Source: PALSA-1316 sp964499365
GTDB lineage: Bacteria; Nitrospirota; Thermodesulfovibrionia; Thermodesulfovibrionales; UBA6898
Length of the DNA: 64,000 bases
NCBI GenBank assembly: GCA_964499365.1
Contig: CAZCKU010000009.1
Coordinates: forward strand, 1 to 64,000
Reading direction: 5' to 3'
Shown: one piece after another, positions 44,701 through 52,253 of the stretch
How positions within the stretch are numbered: position 1 is the stretch's first letter
Layout: the number at the start of each line of letters is the position of its first letter
Translations under genes and position numbers: made by a program
The notes under the pieces: generated by a model
The model's input: the letters and a program-made list of their open reading frames with translations, nothing else
Told to the model about the DNA's origin: nothing
The model's database searches: none

Positions 44701-45693
44701 GAGTTCACCCGTCCCTTTGGCAACCAGTTTATTCAGCGGACCCTTCACCTGGCCCTTCAGCGTCACATAACCCTCGATCTTCTCCTCCACCTTCAGCAGT
44801 TCCATCAGTGTCTGGATATAAAAACTTCCCTTCAGGTCCAGATCCAGGGATACCATTTCCTTCGCGAGGCTGACCAGTCCCTTCACCGATACAGACCCCT
44901 CGCCGCTTTGTTCAAGGTTGAAGAGCTTCTTCACGGTAGCGAACAGCAGGGAGAGGTCTGTCTTGATCCTGCCCTGACCTACGGCATAGTCACCGGAGCC
45001 GATCATCCTCGAACCGAAGGAATCGATGGTCAGTTTCTTGATCTCAACGGCAGTGTCCCTGATCAGCAGGGCTGCAGATATCCCGGCAGATATCTCGGGC
45101 AGACCCTCTTTCTTCAGCACCACATTCTCGGTTGTGACGATGACACGACCGCTGCTGCCGAGTATCGCTTCACCGCCCAGGCCCTTCAGGGTGACTGATA
45201 TTCCGCTGCGATCGTCATGATAAGCGACACTGCCCTTCTGCGTCTCAACTGATAGCACCCTGACCTTCAGGGCATCCGGCCGCGTTGTGGCAAGATAGCG
45301 CTCGACATTTCCCGCAATCTCCTCTGCCTGCTTCCTGCTGAGGCCGAGCTCGGGCTCCCTGATGACCAGCCTTCTGATCGTGAGCCTCTTTGAAAAGAGA
45401 CCGGTCAGCTCAAGATAGGCCTTCACCCGCGGCGCCACCAGGATCCGGTCCCCGCCGTCGTCAAAGACCTTCAGTCCCTTTGCCTCGATAAACAGCGGAA
45501 AGATATTCAGGTAGATATTCTGGGCGATCACCTTCCTGCCGAACATCATCTCGAGCTCGGGCAGTATCTCCTGCTTGAGCGCATTCGAGATATTGGGGCC
45601 GCGCAGCACGAAGAACACGATGCCGATAATCAGCACCGGGACAAGGAGTGCGGCTGCCTTGATTATTCTTGAGCGTCTCTGAGCGTCATCCAT
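41758..45693 (-). CDS. tamB: TamB/DUF490-family translocation and lipid-transport protein
   Basis: A 1311-residue envelope protein anchored by one N-terminal helix (AALLVPVLIIGIVFFVL, ~14-30). Repeating beta-strand units form the groove of AsmA/TamB-type proteins that bridge the periplasm and move phospholipids. The DUF490 end includes DILALLTVGQTGGQLKGLEGG (~1190) and finishes GGDVKFRFEFK. It is coupled to tamA by an ATGA overlap, and its start lies within the end of glnD (31-base overlap). Confidence 0.9.
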   Translation of the reverse strand: MDDAQRRSRIIKAAALLVPVLIIGIVFFVLRGPNISNALKQEILPELEMMFGRKVIAQNIYLNIFPLFIEAKGLKVFDDGGDRILVAPRVKAYLELTGLFSKRLTIRRLVIREPELGLSRKQAEEIAGNVERYLATTRPDALKVRVLSVETQKGSVAYHDDRSGISVTLKGLGGEAILGSSGRVIVTTENVVLKKEGLPEISAGISAALLIRDTAVEIKKLTIDSFGSRMIGSGDYAVGQGRIKTDLSLLFATVKKLFNLEQSGEGSVSVKGLVSLAKEMVSLDLDLKGSFYIQTLMELLKVEEKIEGYVTLKGQVKGPLNKLVAKGTGELRSGNLFDVAVEQLTCGITYADGTMRFTDGTGRLYNGSATLSASIALPVVNHYTLKVDFSQVDSGPVFKLIGWDPGVMPGKVTGTLLNSGSAFNPEGVFAYRSTETGKSALGRIREVTGRYGMQGDLVTISDLKLHTGMSDAEMSGTADLAKKQLDFGGILQTRDLSDMTGPYFTAVHGAGEFRGKIAGLFTDPVITGIARISRPVIGTFGADSLTADVTYKKDLLTLRALSASGPDGAYSMSGLIRFKNAIDLFDLKNPEYDLSASISNGELKKFVDIFYPDFQGSGRFRTDLKVTGRGEKPALAGEALVKNGSLYGIPYDTATFGWRYQGAGVHLSPMKIHKGKSLVTGSLSIDPGGSFVLSAASDKLFLSDLVNRPIRGDALFSIRADGSGTVDKHHIVLTAEMIEGRLRERPVGSGRATAEIRDRGLVFNASLLGRNVVIAGKGRIEKEYPWEARIDILPGRYDSVISAFLKEVPEDLILSMNGSMSLHGDRNRISASAALRQLNLSMYGYSFTNDSEIKLELTNRHLAFDHVTLRGGNALVQMNGSLDIGRSYNLVVEGSSGLSPFKSLSTKIGVIKGDAEFALEITGDWEKPAINGGVNVTNGAFSLKDYSYRISALNGYLYLDNDRVVLEKLTGKLGGGDIDLTGILYLKKFTISRFFVEAAMNNISASVSSDFSVNFNGNLLYKGTPQDQIISGDVRINRARYRERIEWKSWLLRTRQVEKVRSEISNLEKAQLNVRVIGRDNIQVDNNIARADVTADMLLRGTVYRPSLFGRLESKEGTVYFRNNEFRILHASADFADPNRLNAVIAIAAETIVKGYKIKMNLEGRMNQFAMSLSSDPVLKEMDILALLTVGQTGGQLKGLEGGVGAGEATSFVTGKLQDVVEERLRSITGLDRFQVDPHVSKITGTVEPRVTVSKRLLGDKVFVTYTSSAGSSEEQIIKLEYFLNRSVSLVGIRDERGIIGGDVKFRFEFK

Positions 45694-48203
45694 AGAGCAG
45701 ACAGCAGCCTTTCCGACTCGACAGCCCCGATCTTGCCGGCCCCCGACTGAACAGAGAAGATGTCCTGTGCAATCCCTGACTCCGTATTGATCCTCGCCGA
45801 TGATATGCTGACGCCCTGGCCGGCCAGGACGCGCGAGATATCATACAGCAGCCCGAGCCGGTCAGGGGAAAATACCTCAATAAACGTGAATTCATCCGAT
45901 GTCTCATTATCCAGTTCTATAAATATATCATAGGGCGATACATTCGTCGCCGCCCGCCTGACAACATGGAAGGGCCGGTCGCCGCCGATCACTGCCTGCA
46001 GCCCCTCGGTCACATCGAGGGCAAGCCCCTCCCACCATATCTCCTGCCAGTTCGAAACTGCTATTTTATCAATAACCAGCCCGTTCCTGCAGGTAAATAT
46101 CCGGCCGTTAACAATATTTAACCCCTTTGACGAAAGAAAACCGACCAGCTTCGAGAAGAGGCCGTGAGAGTCACCGGTGGAAACCGAGATCTCGACAAGG
46201 CTGTCGGCCCTGTTGTCGATGCGCACCGCAAAACCGCCATCACGGGCCTGCAGGACCAGCCGGTAGTCATCGACGATCTTTCCCCGGGGCGTCGAAAGCA
46301 GATACCTCTCGGGCATCTCCCTGATAAACGCGGTCAGCCCTGCCGGCTCTATGCCGCTGCCCGGACCAAGCAGATCAAGCAGATACACGTCCCGGTCCCT
46401 GGTGATCCCGTTGAGATAGTCCAGGGTATGCAGGTACAATTCCTTCAGCAGATACGCCTTCCAGGAACTCCAGAACCCCGGGTTGACCGCAGAGATATCG
46501 GCGTAGGTGATCAGATACAGGGCATTGAGGTTTTCCGGATCGCCGACAGCCTCGGCAAACCGTGCGATCACCTCGGGATCGTGCGCCTCACGCTTCAGGG
46601 CGGTCTCGGACATGAGGATATGGTTTCTCACCAGGAACCCGATCCTCGCCTTTTTGTCGGCCTCCATATTGAAGCGCTCCAGGATATCCTTCTGCCGTTT
46701 GTAGCCCTCCTCCTCGTGGTTCCTGCCCGCAGCCTTGCCGATGTCATGGAGCAGAAGCGCCAGGAAGAGGACGTCGATCTGACCGGTGCTGTTCATGATA
46801 TGATGGAGGTCCTCAAGGCTTTTATAGCTGGTTGTCCTGAGAAGCTCGAGGTTGCGGATGGCGATAAGCGTGTGTTCGTCCACGGTATAGAGGTGATACG
46901 GCTCGTGGATGACCAGCATCCGGAGGGCCCCGAACTCGGGCAGAAACCTGCCGAGGACCCCGCTTTCATGCATCTCCCTGAGCGTTTCGTAGACCCTGCC
47001 GCCTTTCAGGATCTCGAGAAAGAAATGGACAGACCGCGGCTGTATCCTTGCCTTGCGGTTTATCCTGAGGAGGTCGGTCCGGATAGCACGCCTGAGCCCG
47101 GGACTGAAACGCTTCCCGGTCTTTGACGTCAGATAGTAGGCCTCCATAATCTTACGGGCGCTGAGAGACACACCTTTGGGCCCGGAGGCGATAAGTCTTC
47201 CGCCTGCAATCGAGAAATCGTCCGTAACCTTCCTGATGCTGAAGTCCTTCGGAACCGTGACATACAGACGGCTGCACTGGGCAGCAATCTCGGCAGTCGT
47301 CTCCTGAACCGCCCGGCTCTTGAGGTAATAGTAGCGGAGCATCCGCTCGACGCCGCTGAATTTCTTGGAATCACGGAACCCGAGCCTCGGGGCAACCTGT
47401 CTCTGGAACTCAAACGAGAGGAGGTCGTTCTTTCTCCCGCTCTCGAGATGGAGGCAGAACCTCAGCTTCAGGAGGAAATCATGCGCGCTTACGAAGCGCT
47501 TCCGGAAGGCCGGCGCTATTTCATCAAAAAAACAGGCGTAATCCGGTGTTTTCAGGGCCACCTTCGACATCCAGAACGCCGAGTGGATATCCCTCAGCCC
47601 TCCCTCCCCGTCCTTGACATTGGGCTCGAGAAGAAAGACCGAACTCCCTGCACTCTGGTGGCGTTTCCCCCTTTCAAGGAGCTTCTCCCGCACAAACTCC
47701 CTCTGCTGTCTGGACGTGATCCCGGGGAGGACCTTTCGCCTGAACAGTTCATAAAGACCCGTATCACCGGCAATATACCGGGACTCAAGCAGGGACGTAC
47801 GCGTCCTGATGTCGGCAAACGCCTCTTCAATGCACTCATCAGGCGTTCTGAAGGCATGACTGATATCAAGGCCTGAATCCCAGAGCCGGTAGAGCAGCTG
47901 CTCGGCTGCCTCTGTCTCTGTCCTGTCCGCGGCAAGGATAAGGATATCGACATCAGAAAAAGGCGCCATCTCCATCCGGCCATACCCCCCGGTAGCGAGG
48001 AGTACAAGATTATGCGGTCCGGAGGCCGCCGGCCCCCCGCGTCCTGCATCGCCCTGCCGGCCGGCAGGCAGGTCATAAAACAGGCCTTTGACCAAGTCGT
48101 CGATCAGAGACGTATATTTCCGTGCCAGCGCGACGCCGCCCGCCCCCCCGTCGAGCCAGCTGTTCAGTTCAGACAACCTTGTATCAGTCAGGGCTTCCTT
48201 CAC
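45663..48203 (-). CDS. glnD: PII uridylyltransferase / uridylyl-removing enzyme
   Basis: About 846 residues. GlnD adds UMP to PII when nitrogen is short and removes it when glutamine is high. The nucleotidyltransferase motif GGYGRMEMAPFSDVDILIL lies at ~72-90, the HD motif LLHDIGKAAGRNHEEEG at ~485, and two C-terminal ACT domains (from ~680 and ~785, SLVEISVSTGDSHGLF and TFIEVFSPDRLGLLYD) sense glutamine. I prefer GTG 48203 with a GGAAGGGG site over TTG 48221. An in-frame DLPAGRQ segment just before the transferase core (~44-50) comes from a dispersed repeat. Its stop overlaps the tamB start. Confidence 0.92.
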   Translation of the reverse strand: MKEALTDTRLSELNSWLDGGAGGVALARKYTSLIDDLVKGLFYDLPAGRQGDAGRGGPAASGPHNLVLLATGGYGRMEMAPFSDVDILILAADRTETEAAEQLLYRLWDSGLDISHAFRTPDECIEEAFADIRTRTSLLESRYIAGDTGLYELFRRKVLPGITSRQQREFVREKLLERGKRHQSAGSSVFLLEPNVKDGEGGLRDIHSAFWMSKVALKTPDYACFFDEIAPAFRKRFVSAHDFLLKLRFCLHLESGRKNDLLSFEFQRQVAPRLGFRDSKKFSGVERMLRYYYLKSRAVQETTAEIAAQCSRLYVTVPKDFSIRKVTDDFSIAGGRLIASGPKGVSLSARKIMEAYYLTSKTGKRFSPGLRRAIRTDLLRINRKARIQPRSVHFFLEILKGGRVYETLREMHESGVLGRFLPEFGALRMLVIHEPYHLYTVDEHTLIAIRNLELLRTTSYKSLEDLHHIMNSTGQIDVLFLALLLHDIGKAAGRNHEEEGYKRQKDILERFNMEADKKARIGFLVRNHILMSETALKREAHDPEVIARFAEAVGDPENLNALYLITYADISAVNPGFWSSWKAYLLKELYLHTLDYLNGITRDRDVYLLDLLGPGSGIEPAGLTAFIREMPERYLLSTPRGKIVDDYRLVLQARDGGFAVRIDNRADSLVEISVSTGDSHGLFSKLVGFLSSKGLNIVNGRIFTCRNGLVIDKIAVSNWQEIWWEGLALDVTEGLQAVIGGDRPFHVVRRAATNVSPYDIFIELDNETSDEFTFIEVFSPDRLGLLYDISRVLAGQGVSISSARINTESGIAQDIFSVQSGAGKIGAVESERLLSALWMTLRDAQE
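48048..48077. repeat. CCTGCCTGCCGG repeat core inside glnD
   Basis: On the glnD strand GACCTGCCTGCCGG encodes DLPAG and the following bases RQ. The same core occurs in the intergenic elements at about 6041 and 7350. It lies in a poorly conserved linker, so the frame and likely the enzyme are kept. Confidence 0.6.
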
Positions 48204-48256
48204 CCGTTTACCCCTTCCCAAGATGGCGGGAGACAGCCGTGCAGAACTTCATGCGG

Positions 48257-50095
48257 CTAACGGTAAAACTCCGACATCATCCTCAATATCTCCACAACAT
48301 ATAACCGCTTCTGCTTCAGGACAGCGTCGGGGTCCCCGACTTTCTTATAGTCGGCCGCGCGAAATACCTCGAAGAGGTTCCGGTAGGAATCGGTCGAAAA
48401 AACAATCTTGACCTCCCGGTCTATCATGCAGACATTGTTCCAGTCCCCGGAGCAGACATACGGCCGGGCGGTCGTGCTGAAAATCGATCTCCCCTGCGCG
48501 TAGTCCGAGGTGTCGTTCGAGTAACCCATCAGCTCCATAAGCGTCGGAACAACATCATGATGGCTCGTCAGCCGTTCAACCGCCATACCCCTGATTCCGG
48601 GGACGTGCATGACGAAGACGGTCTTGGCCACATAATCGCTGAAGGACTGTGTATGACCGAAATACCCCTGCTCGAGGAACTCCTCGCCGTGGTCACCGGT
48701 GACAATGACAATGGTATTGTCCAGTTCTCCTGTCTTCTTCAGGGCGTCGAATATCCTCCCGAAGAGAGCGTCGTCGTAATAGAGAGAGTTCTTGAACCTG
48801 TTCCTGATCTGGAGTGCCGTGGAAGCACTGATCGTCTTGCTGTAATTTATCTCCTCGCCTGCCACCGGCCTGAACCTTTCGTACTCCTTCGGAAAGACAT
48901 ACGGCTGGTGGGAGGCATTGAAAAACATGAACGAGAAGAATGGCCGGGAAGGATCCCGCTTCTCGGCAAACTCGATGAACCGGTCGGTCATCAGCTTCTC
49001 CCGTTCGGCTCCGGAGCTTGGGAACTCGTCTTCGACAGCTTCGGGCACGCGGACAAAGACCGTCTTCCTGAACTCGGGATAGGTGAGCTTTGTTGCAGAG
49101 AGTATCCTGAACTCATACCCGAGTCCCAGCAGCTCATCAATCAGAACCGGAGACCTGCGCTCTATCAGGAAGGAGTCCCAGTAGGATGACTGCAGGCTGT
49201 AGAAGAGAGAAAAGATGCCCATGCGAGTCCCGTTGCCGCCGCTGTAGTGGTTATTCAGCACGATATGCTCGCGGCTGAACCGCCAGAGGTTCGGCGTTAT
49301 CTCCGGGTCAAGCATATCGAACCTGAACCCTTCTGCCGCAATCACAAGGATATTGGGTTTGCCGAGCCGTGTACCGGCGTTCCTTACAAGCTGCTTTTTG
49401 GGGTAGTTCAGGAGACCGCCGTGCCGGGCCTGCGGCAACTCACTTCCCGGGGACGGCTTCATCCCAAAGACCCTTGTCAGCATCCTTTCGGCCCTCAGGG
49501 TGACATAAAGAGGATAAAGCTTTGCGATGCGGGTCACCTCCTGGACGTTCCGAAACGCACCGGCCGCATAAATGACCTTGTCAGCAGCTATGGTCAGGAG
49601 AAGCACCACTACGATTCCGTATCTGAGCCTTCTGCTGAAGAGGCCCCCGGCCCTGAGAGACAGGTGGGCCATGACCATCTGCAGGAGAACAATCCCGGCG
49701 GCCTTCAGCAGAAATAAGGCGACTGTTGCCCTGCCGAGCGTAACCGAATCAGTAAAGCCCTCCGTCAGGACGGTCCTGATGATCATCCCGTTAATATGGA
49801 GATGAAACAGGCGGTAGACATTCAGATCGAGTATCAGGAAAATCTGCAGGAAAGAGTAAAGGAGCGTTCCGAGATACCGGACCGCATTCCCCGAACGGCC
49901 CAGGAAAGGGAAGATGAGGATGTTCGGTACGATGTTCAGAAAAACCATATGGGCGATATACTGGAAGACAGGCAGCGGGCCGGGCGTGCCCCCGCCCGTC
50001 AGGAGCTCCCGGCAGATGACCGCCGAAAACGCCATATTCATAAACATCAAAACAAGAAGGCTTGAGTGGTATTCTTTCTTTTTTCGAGTATCCAT
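48257..50095 (-). CDS. YejM/LtaS-like membrane sulfatase
   Basis: About 612 residues from ATG 50095 (a TTG at 50155 would add 20). Five hydrophobic helices occupy ~10-200. The periplasmic alkaline-phosphatase fold starts at KPNILVIAAEGFRFDML (~265). GNGTRMGIFSLFYSLQSSYW (~300) resembles E. coli YejM (PbgA/LapC), with a Thr at the nucleophile position. VTGDHGEEFLEQGYFGHTQSF (~455) gives further metal ligands. YejM controls lipopolysaccharide level; LtaS-type enzymes transfer phosphoglycerol. Which applies is open. It lies 53 bases upstream of glnD on the same strand. Confidence 0.78.
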   Translation of the reverse strand: MDTRKKKEYHSSLLVLMFMNMAFSAVICRELLTGGGTPGPLPVFQYIAHMVFLNIVPNILIFPFLGRSGNAVRYLGTLLYSFLQIFLILDLNVYRLFHLHINGMIIRTVLTEGFTDSVTLGRATVALFLLKAAGIVLLQMVMAHLSLRAGGLFSRRLRYGIVVVLLLTIAADKVIYAAGAFRNVQEVTRIAKLYPLYVTLRAERMLTRVFGMKPSPGSELPQARHGGLLNYPKKQLVRNAGTRLGKPNILVIAAEGFRFDMLDPEITPNLWRFSREHIVLNNHYSGGNGTRMGIFSLFYSLQSSYWDSFLIERRSPVLIDELLGLGYEFRILSATKLTYPEFRKTVFVRVPEAVEDEFPSSGAEREKLMTDRFIEFAEKRDPSRPFFSFMFFNASHQPYVFPKEYERFRPVAGEEINYSKTISASTALQIRNRFKNSLYYDDALFGRIFDALKKTGELDNTIVIVTGDHGEEFLEQGYFGHTQSFSDYVAKTVFVMHVPGIRGMAVERLTSHHDVVPTLMELMGYSNDTSDYAQGRSIFSTTARPYVCSGDWNNVCMIDREVKIVFSTDSYRNLFEVFRAADYKKVGDPDAVLKQKRLYVVEILRMMSEFYR

Positions 50096-50280
50096 AAAAA
50101 GGAACAGCAGTCCGGTGGTAATCCAGGGCTTCAACCCTGCGGCCCGGCTTCGCAATACCTTTTATTATAACCTGAACAACGTATGCAGGATGGATAATTA
50201 CGGGGTCAAAGGTACCGGAGCCCCAAGAAAGGTCCTGTCTCTGTCAGGTCAGGCCGGAAAATGGTGGATGTACGAATAAG

Positions 50281-50407
50281 CTCATAAGTAAGCTTACACT
50301 TTCAAAAATCTCCCCTCACCCCTCTTTGCCAAAGAGGGGCATGATACCTCCCTTTGGCAAAGGGAGGTTAGGAGGGATTTTCCGTTTAATGTTTTCATAC
50401 TTATGAA
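50281..50407. repeat. MITE-like element with two internal stem-loops
   Basis: Ends TCATAAGTA (50282-50290) and TACTTATGA (50398-50406) form a 9-bp terminal inverted repeat. Inside are two perfect hairpins, CCCCTCTTT-GCC-AAAGAGGGG (50319-50339) and CCTCCCTTT-GGC-AAAGGGAGG (50347-50367). The right half recurs at 8362-8405. No transposase is encoded, so any movement would need help in trans. Confidence 0.6.
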
Positions 50408-50473
50408 CACCTTAGTAGCATAGTCTATCGCATACAAACGGATTCTGATTGCGGTGATTCAGGTGCAGGCGTT

Positions 50474-50509
50474 GGGAGGGAGATACCCGCCAGCAGGCAG
50501 CTCCCTCCC
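50474..50509. terminator. Hairpin after the ammonium transporter
   Basis: GGGAGGGAG (50474-50482) pairs with CTCCCTCCC (50501-50509), 9 bp with an 18-base loop, 16 bases beyond the amt stop. No U run follows. Confidence 0.45.
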
Positions 50510-50524
50510 GGGCCAAAAATAACG

Positions 50525-51832
50525 TTAGAGTGTATAGCCGCTCTCGCCGTGCTGGCTGAGGTCAAGGCCCTCAAACTCGTCTTCGGCAGTCAGTCGCAGC
50601 CCGATCGTCCAGTCCAATATCTTCAGTATGACCACGGTGACAACGAAGGAGTATACAACTGTTACGGCAATCCCGATCACCTGGTTCGTCAGCAGTCCCG
50701 AGCCTCCAAAGAAGAGACCGTCTGAGCCCGCCGGGTTGATCGCCTTCTGCGCCAGGAACCCGGTAGCCAGAGTCCCCAGGATGCCGCCGACCCCATGCAC
50801 ACCGAAGGCATCGAGTGAATCGTCATACCCGAGACGGTTTTTCATGTTCAGGGATATATAACAGACTCCCCCTGCCAAAAGTCCGATAGCCAGGGCCGAC
50901 ATCGGTCCGACAAACCCGGAGGCAGGGGTGACCGTCGCCAGTCCCGCTATGGCCCCGGTTGCTGCGCCGAACATGGTCGGCTTCCCCCGGTGGACCCATT
51001 CGATGACTACCCAGATGAGAGTCGCGGCAACAGCCGAGCTGTGCGTGGAAATAAAGGTCATCACGCTCAATGGCCCTGCCGAGAGTGCGCTTCCGGCATT
51101 AAAGCCGAACCAGCCGAACCACAGGATACCTGCGCCGATGACGGTCATCGGAAGGTTATGCGGTGTCATCGCCTCATGCAGGTAGCCCTTGCGCCTGCCG
51201 ATCACCAGTGCCGCGGCAAGAGCCGAGATGCCCGAGGTCACATGGACCACGATGCCCCCGGCAAAATCAAGGACGCCCAGGTTCTTCATCCATCCTCCTG
51301 TCCCCCATACCCAGTGGGCGACCGGGTCATAAACAACGGTCGTCCAGACCAGGGTGAATATCAGGAAGGCAGAGAATTTCATGCGCTCGGCAATGGCACC
51401 GGAAATAAGAGCCGGCGTTATGACAGCGAACATGGCCTGATAGATCATAAATGCAAGGTGGGGGACTGTCGGGGCATAGTCAGGGTTCGGCTCAAGCCCA
51501 ACTCCCCGCAGGCCGATCCAGTCCAGCCCTCCGATAATGCCATGAATATCGGGCCCAAAGGACAGGCTGTAGCCGCAGAGGATCCACTGAACCGTCACGA
51601 CCGCGATCGCGACAAAGCTCTGCATATACGTCCCGAGAACGTTCTTTCTACGCACCATGCCTCCATAGAACATGGCCAGCCCCGGTGTCATTAACATGAC
51701 CAGGGCAGTTGAGACTAGGACAAAGGCCGTATCTCCTGCATCGATCTTGGCAGCAGTCTCTGCAAACCCGTTCAGCGGCATGGCCAGAAGGGTGGTCAGG
51801 GCAAAGGAGATAATCGTTACAATTTTTCTCAT
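50525..51832 (-). CDS. amt: Ammonium transporter (Amt family)
   Basis: A 435-residue channel with a signal-like first helix (KIVTIISFALTTLLAMPLNGFAETA, ~2-26) and eleven membrane helices. Family motifs: GDTAFVLVSTALVMLMTPGLAMFYGG (positions ~33-58), GGIVVHVTSGISALAAAL (~190), FGWFGFNAGSA (~237) and DDSLDAFGVHGVGGILG (~335, pore His). ATG 51832 has a GGAGGAGT site; the frame opens earlier at 51865 without one. A sigma-54-type promoter lies 25-50 bases upstream. No glnK is adjacent, unlike many amt genes; glnD is nearby at 45.7-48.2 kb. Confidence 0.93.
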   Translation of the reverse strand: MRKIVTIISFALTTLLAMPLNGFAETAAKIDAGDTAFVLVSTALVMLMTPGLAMFYGGMVRRKNVLGTYMQSFVAIAVVTVQWILCGYSLSFGPDIHGIIGGLDWIGLRGVGLEPNPDYAPTVPHLAFMIYQAMFAVITPALISGAIAERMKFSAFLIFTLVWTTVVYDPVAHWVWGTGGWMKNLGVLDFAGGIVVHVTSGISALAAALVIGRRKGYLHEAMTPHNLPMTVIGAGILWFGWFGFNAGSALSAGPLSVMTFISTHSSAVAATLIWVVIEWVHRGKPTMFGAATGAIAGLATVTPASGFVGPMSALAIGLLAGGVCYISLNMKNRLGYDDSLDAFGVHGVGGILGTLATGFLAQKAINPAGSDGLFFGGSGLLTNQVIGIAVTVVYSFVVTVVILKILDWTIGLRLTAEDEFEGLDLSQHGESGYTL

Positions 51833-51868
51833 TGATACTCCTCCGGATTGTAGTATAGCCGGCATTTA

Positions 51869-51883
51869 GCCATAACCGTGCCA
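51869..51883 (-). promoter_or_regulatory. Sigma-54 promoter of amt
   Basis: Minus-strand TGGCACGGTTATGGC has the -24 TGGCAC and -12 GC elements at the correct distance, with one change from TTGC in the -12 box. The start would fall near 51857, about 25 bases before ATG 51832. Sigma-54 control of ammonium uptake by NtrC is common. Confidence 0.65.
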
Positions 51884-51950
51884 GATGGTAATTTGCTTTA
51901 AATACGCAGAGTTGCATCATAACACCTGATGTAACGTGCTACATAATTGT

Positions 51951-51961
51951 ATGTCTTACAT
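51951..51961. promoter_or_regulatory. Putative GntR operator ATGTCTTACAT (copy 1)
   Basis: ATGT-N3-ACAT, a match to the GntR-family GT-Nx-AC rule. It is identical to 52124-52134. A neighbouring ACATA-N4-TATGT palindrome (51941-51954) partly overlaps it, and TATGTAT-N2-ATACATA follows at 51998-52013. Confidence 0.45.
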
Positions 51962-52123
51962 TCCTGACGCTCAGATAACCATTATTTTTCGATACCTTAT
52001 GTATTCATACATATTTGTCGCAACTACATTATTGTCTGGTGATCCTGCCAGGCTGAGCAACGAACCACGGGCCAAACCTCCCGTATCCGGCCGGACCCTG
52101 CGGTAAATAGATGATAACAATCA

Positions 52124-52134
52124 ATGTCTTACAT
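52124..52134. promoter_or_regulatory. Putative GntR operator ATGTCTTACAT (copy 2)
   Basis: Second identical 11-base copy, 173 bases from the first and about 85 bases upstream of the gntR -35 box. A shorter relative, ATGTTTACAT, overlaps the gntR start codon (52246-52255). Confidence 0.45.
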
Positions 52135-52218
52135 GATTTTTCCTCTTATCCGCAGTGTCTGCCAGGCTGGTTTTCAGAGCCCCACATTAATTTTTTTCAG
52201 TAGATATCATTTTTCCTC

Positions 52219-52247
52219 TTGACATCATCAGGTCATTATAATATTAT
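52219..52247 (+). promoter_or_regulatory. gntR promoter, leaderless geometry
   Basis: Perfect TTGACA (52219-52224), 17 bp, TATTAT (52242-52247). The start codon follows after six bases, so the transcript probably begins at the ATG. Confidence 0.65.
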
Positions 52248-52253
52248 GTTTAC

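Larger units (their letters stand above)
50096..50524. other. Gene-free stretch with MITE-like element
   Basis: Between the sulfatase start and the ammonium transporter stop lie the sulfatase upstream region, the repeat element at 50281-50407 and a hairpin at 50474-50509. No gene is supported. Confidence 0.6.
51833..52253. promoter_or_regulatory. Divergent amt/gntR control region
   Basis: These 421 bases between two divergent genes hold no ORF but many signals. They include a sigma-54 site for amt (51869-51883), an imperfect palindrome 51911-51935 (GTTGCATCA / TGATGTAAC), several GT-Nx-AC palindromes of the kind GntR proteins bind, and the gntR promoter at 52219-52247. Confidence 0.6.

Noticed and set aside
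44296..45198. 300-codon open frame opposite tamB
   Set aside because: No domain or ribosome site; it lies entirely inside tamB.
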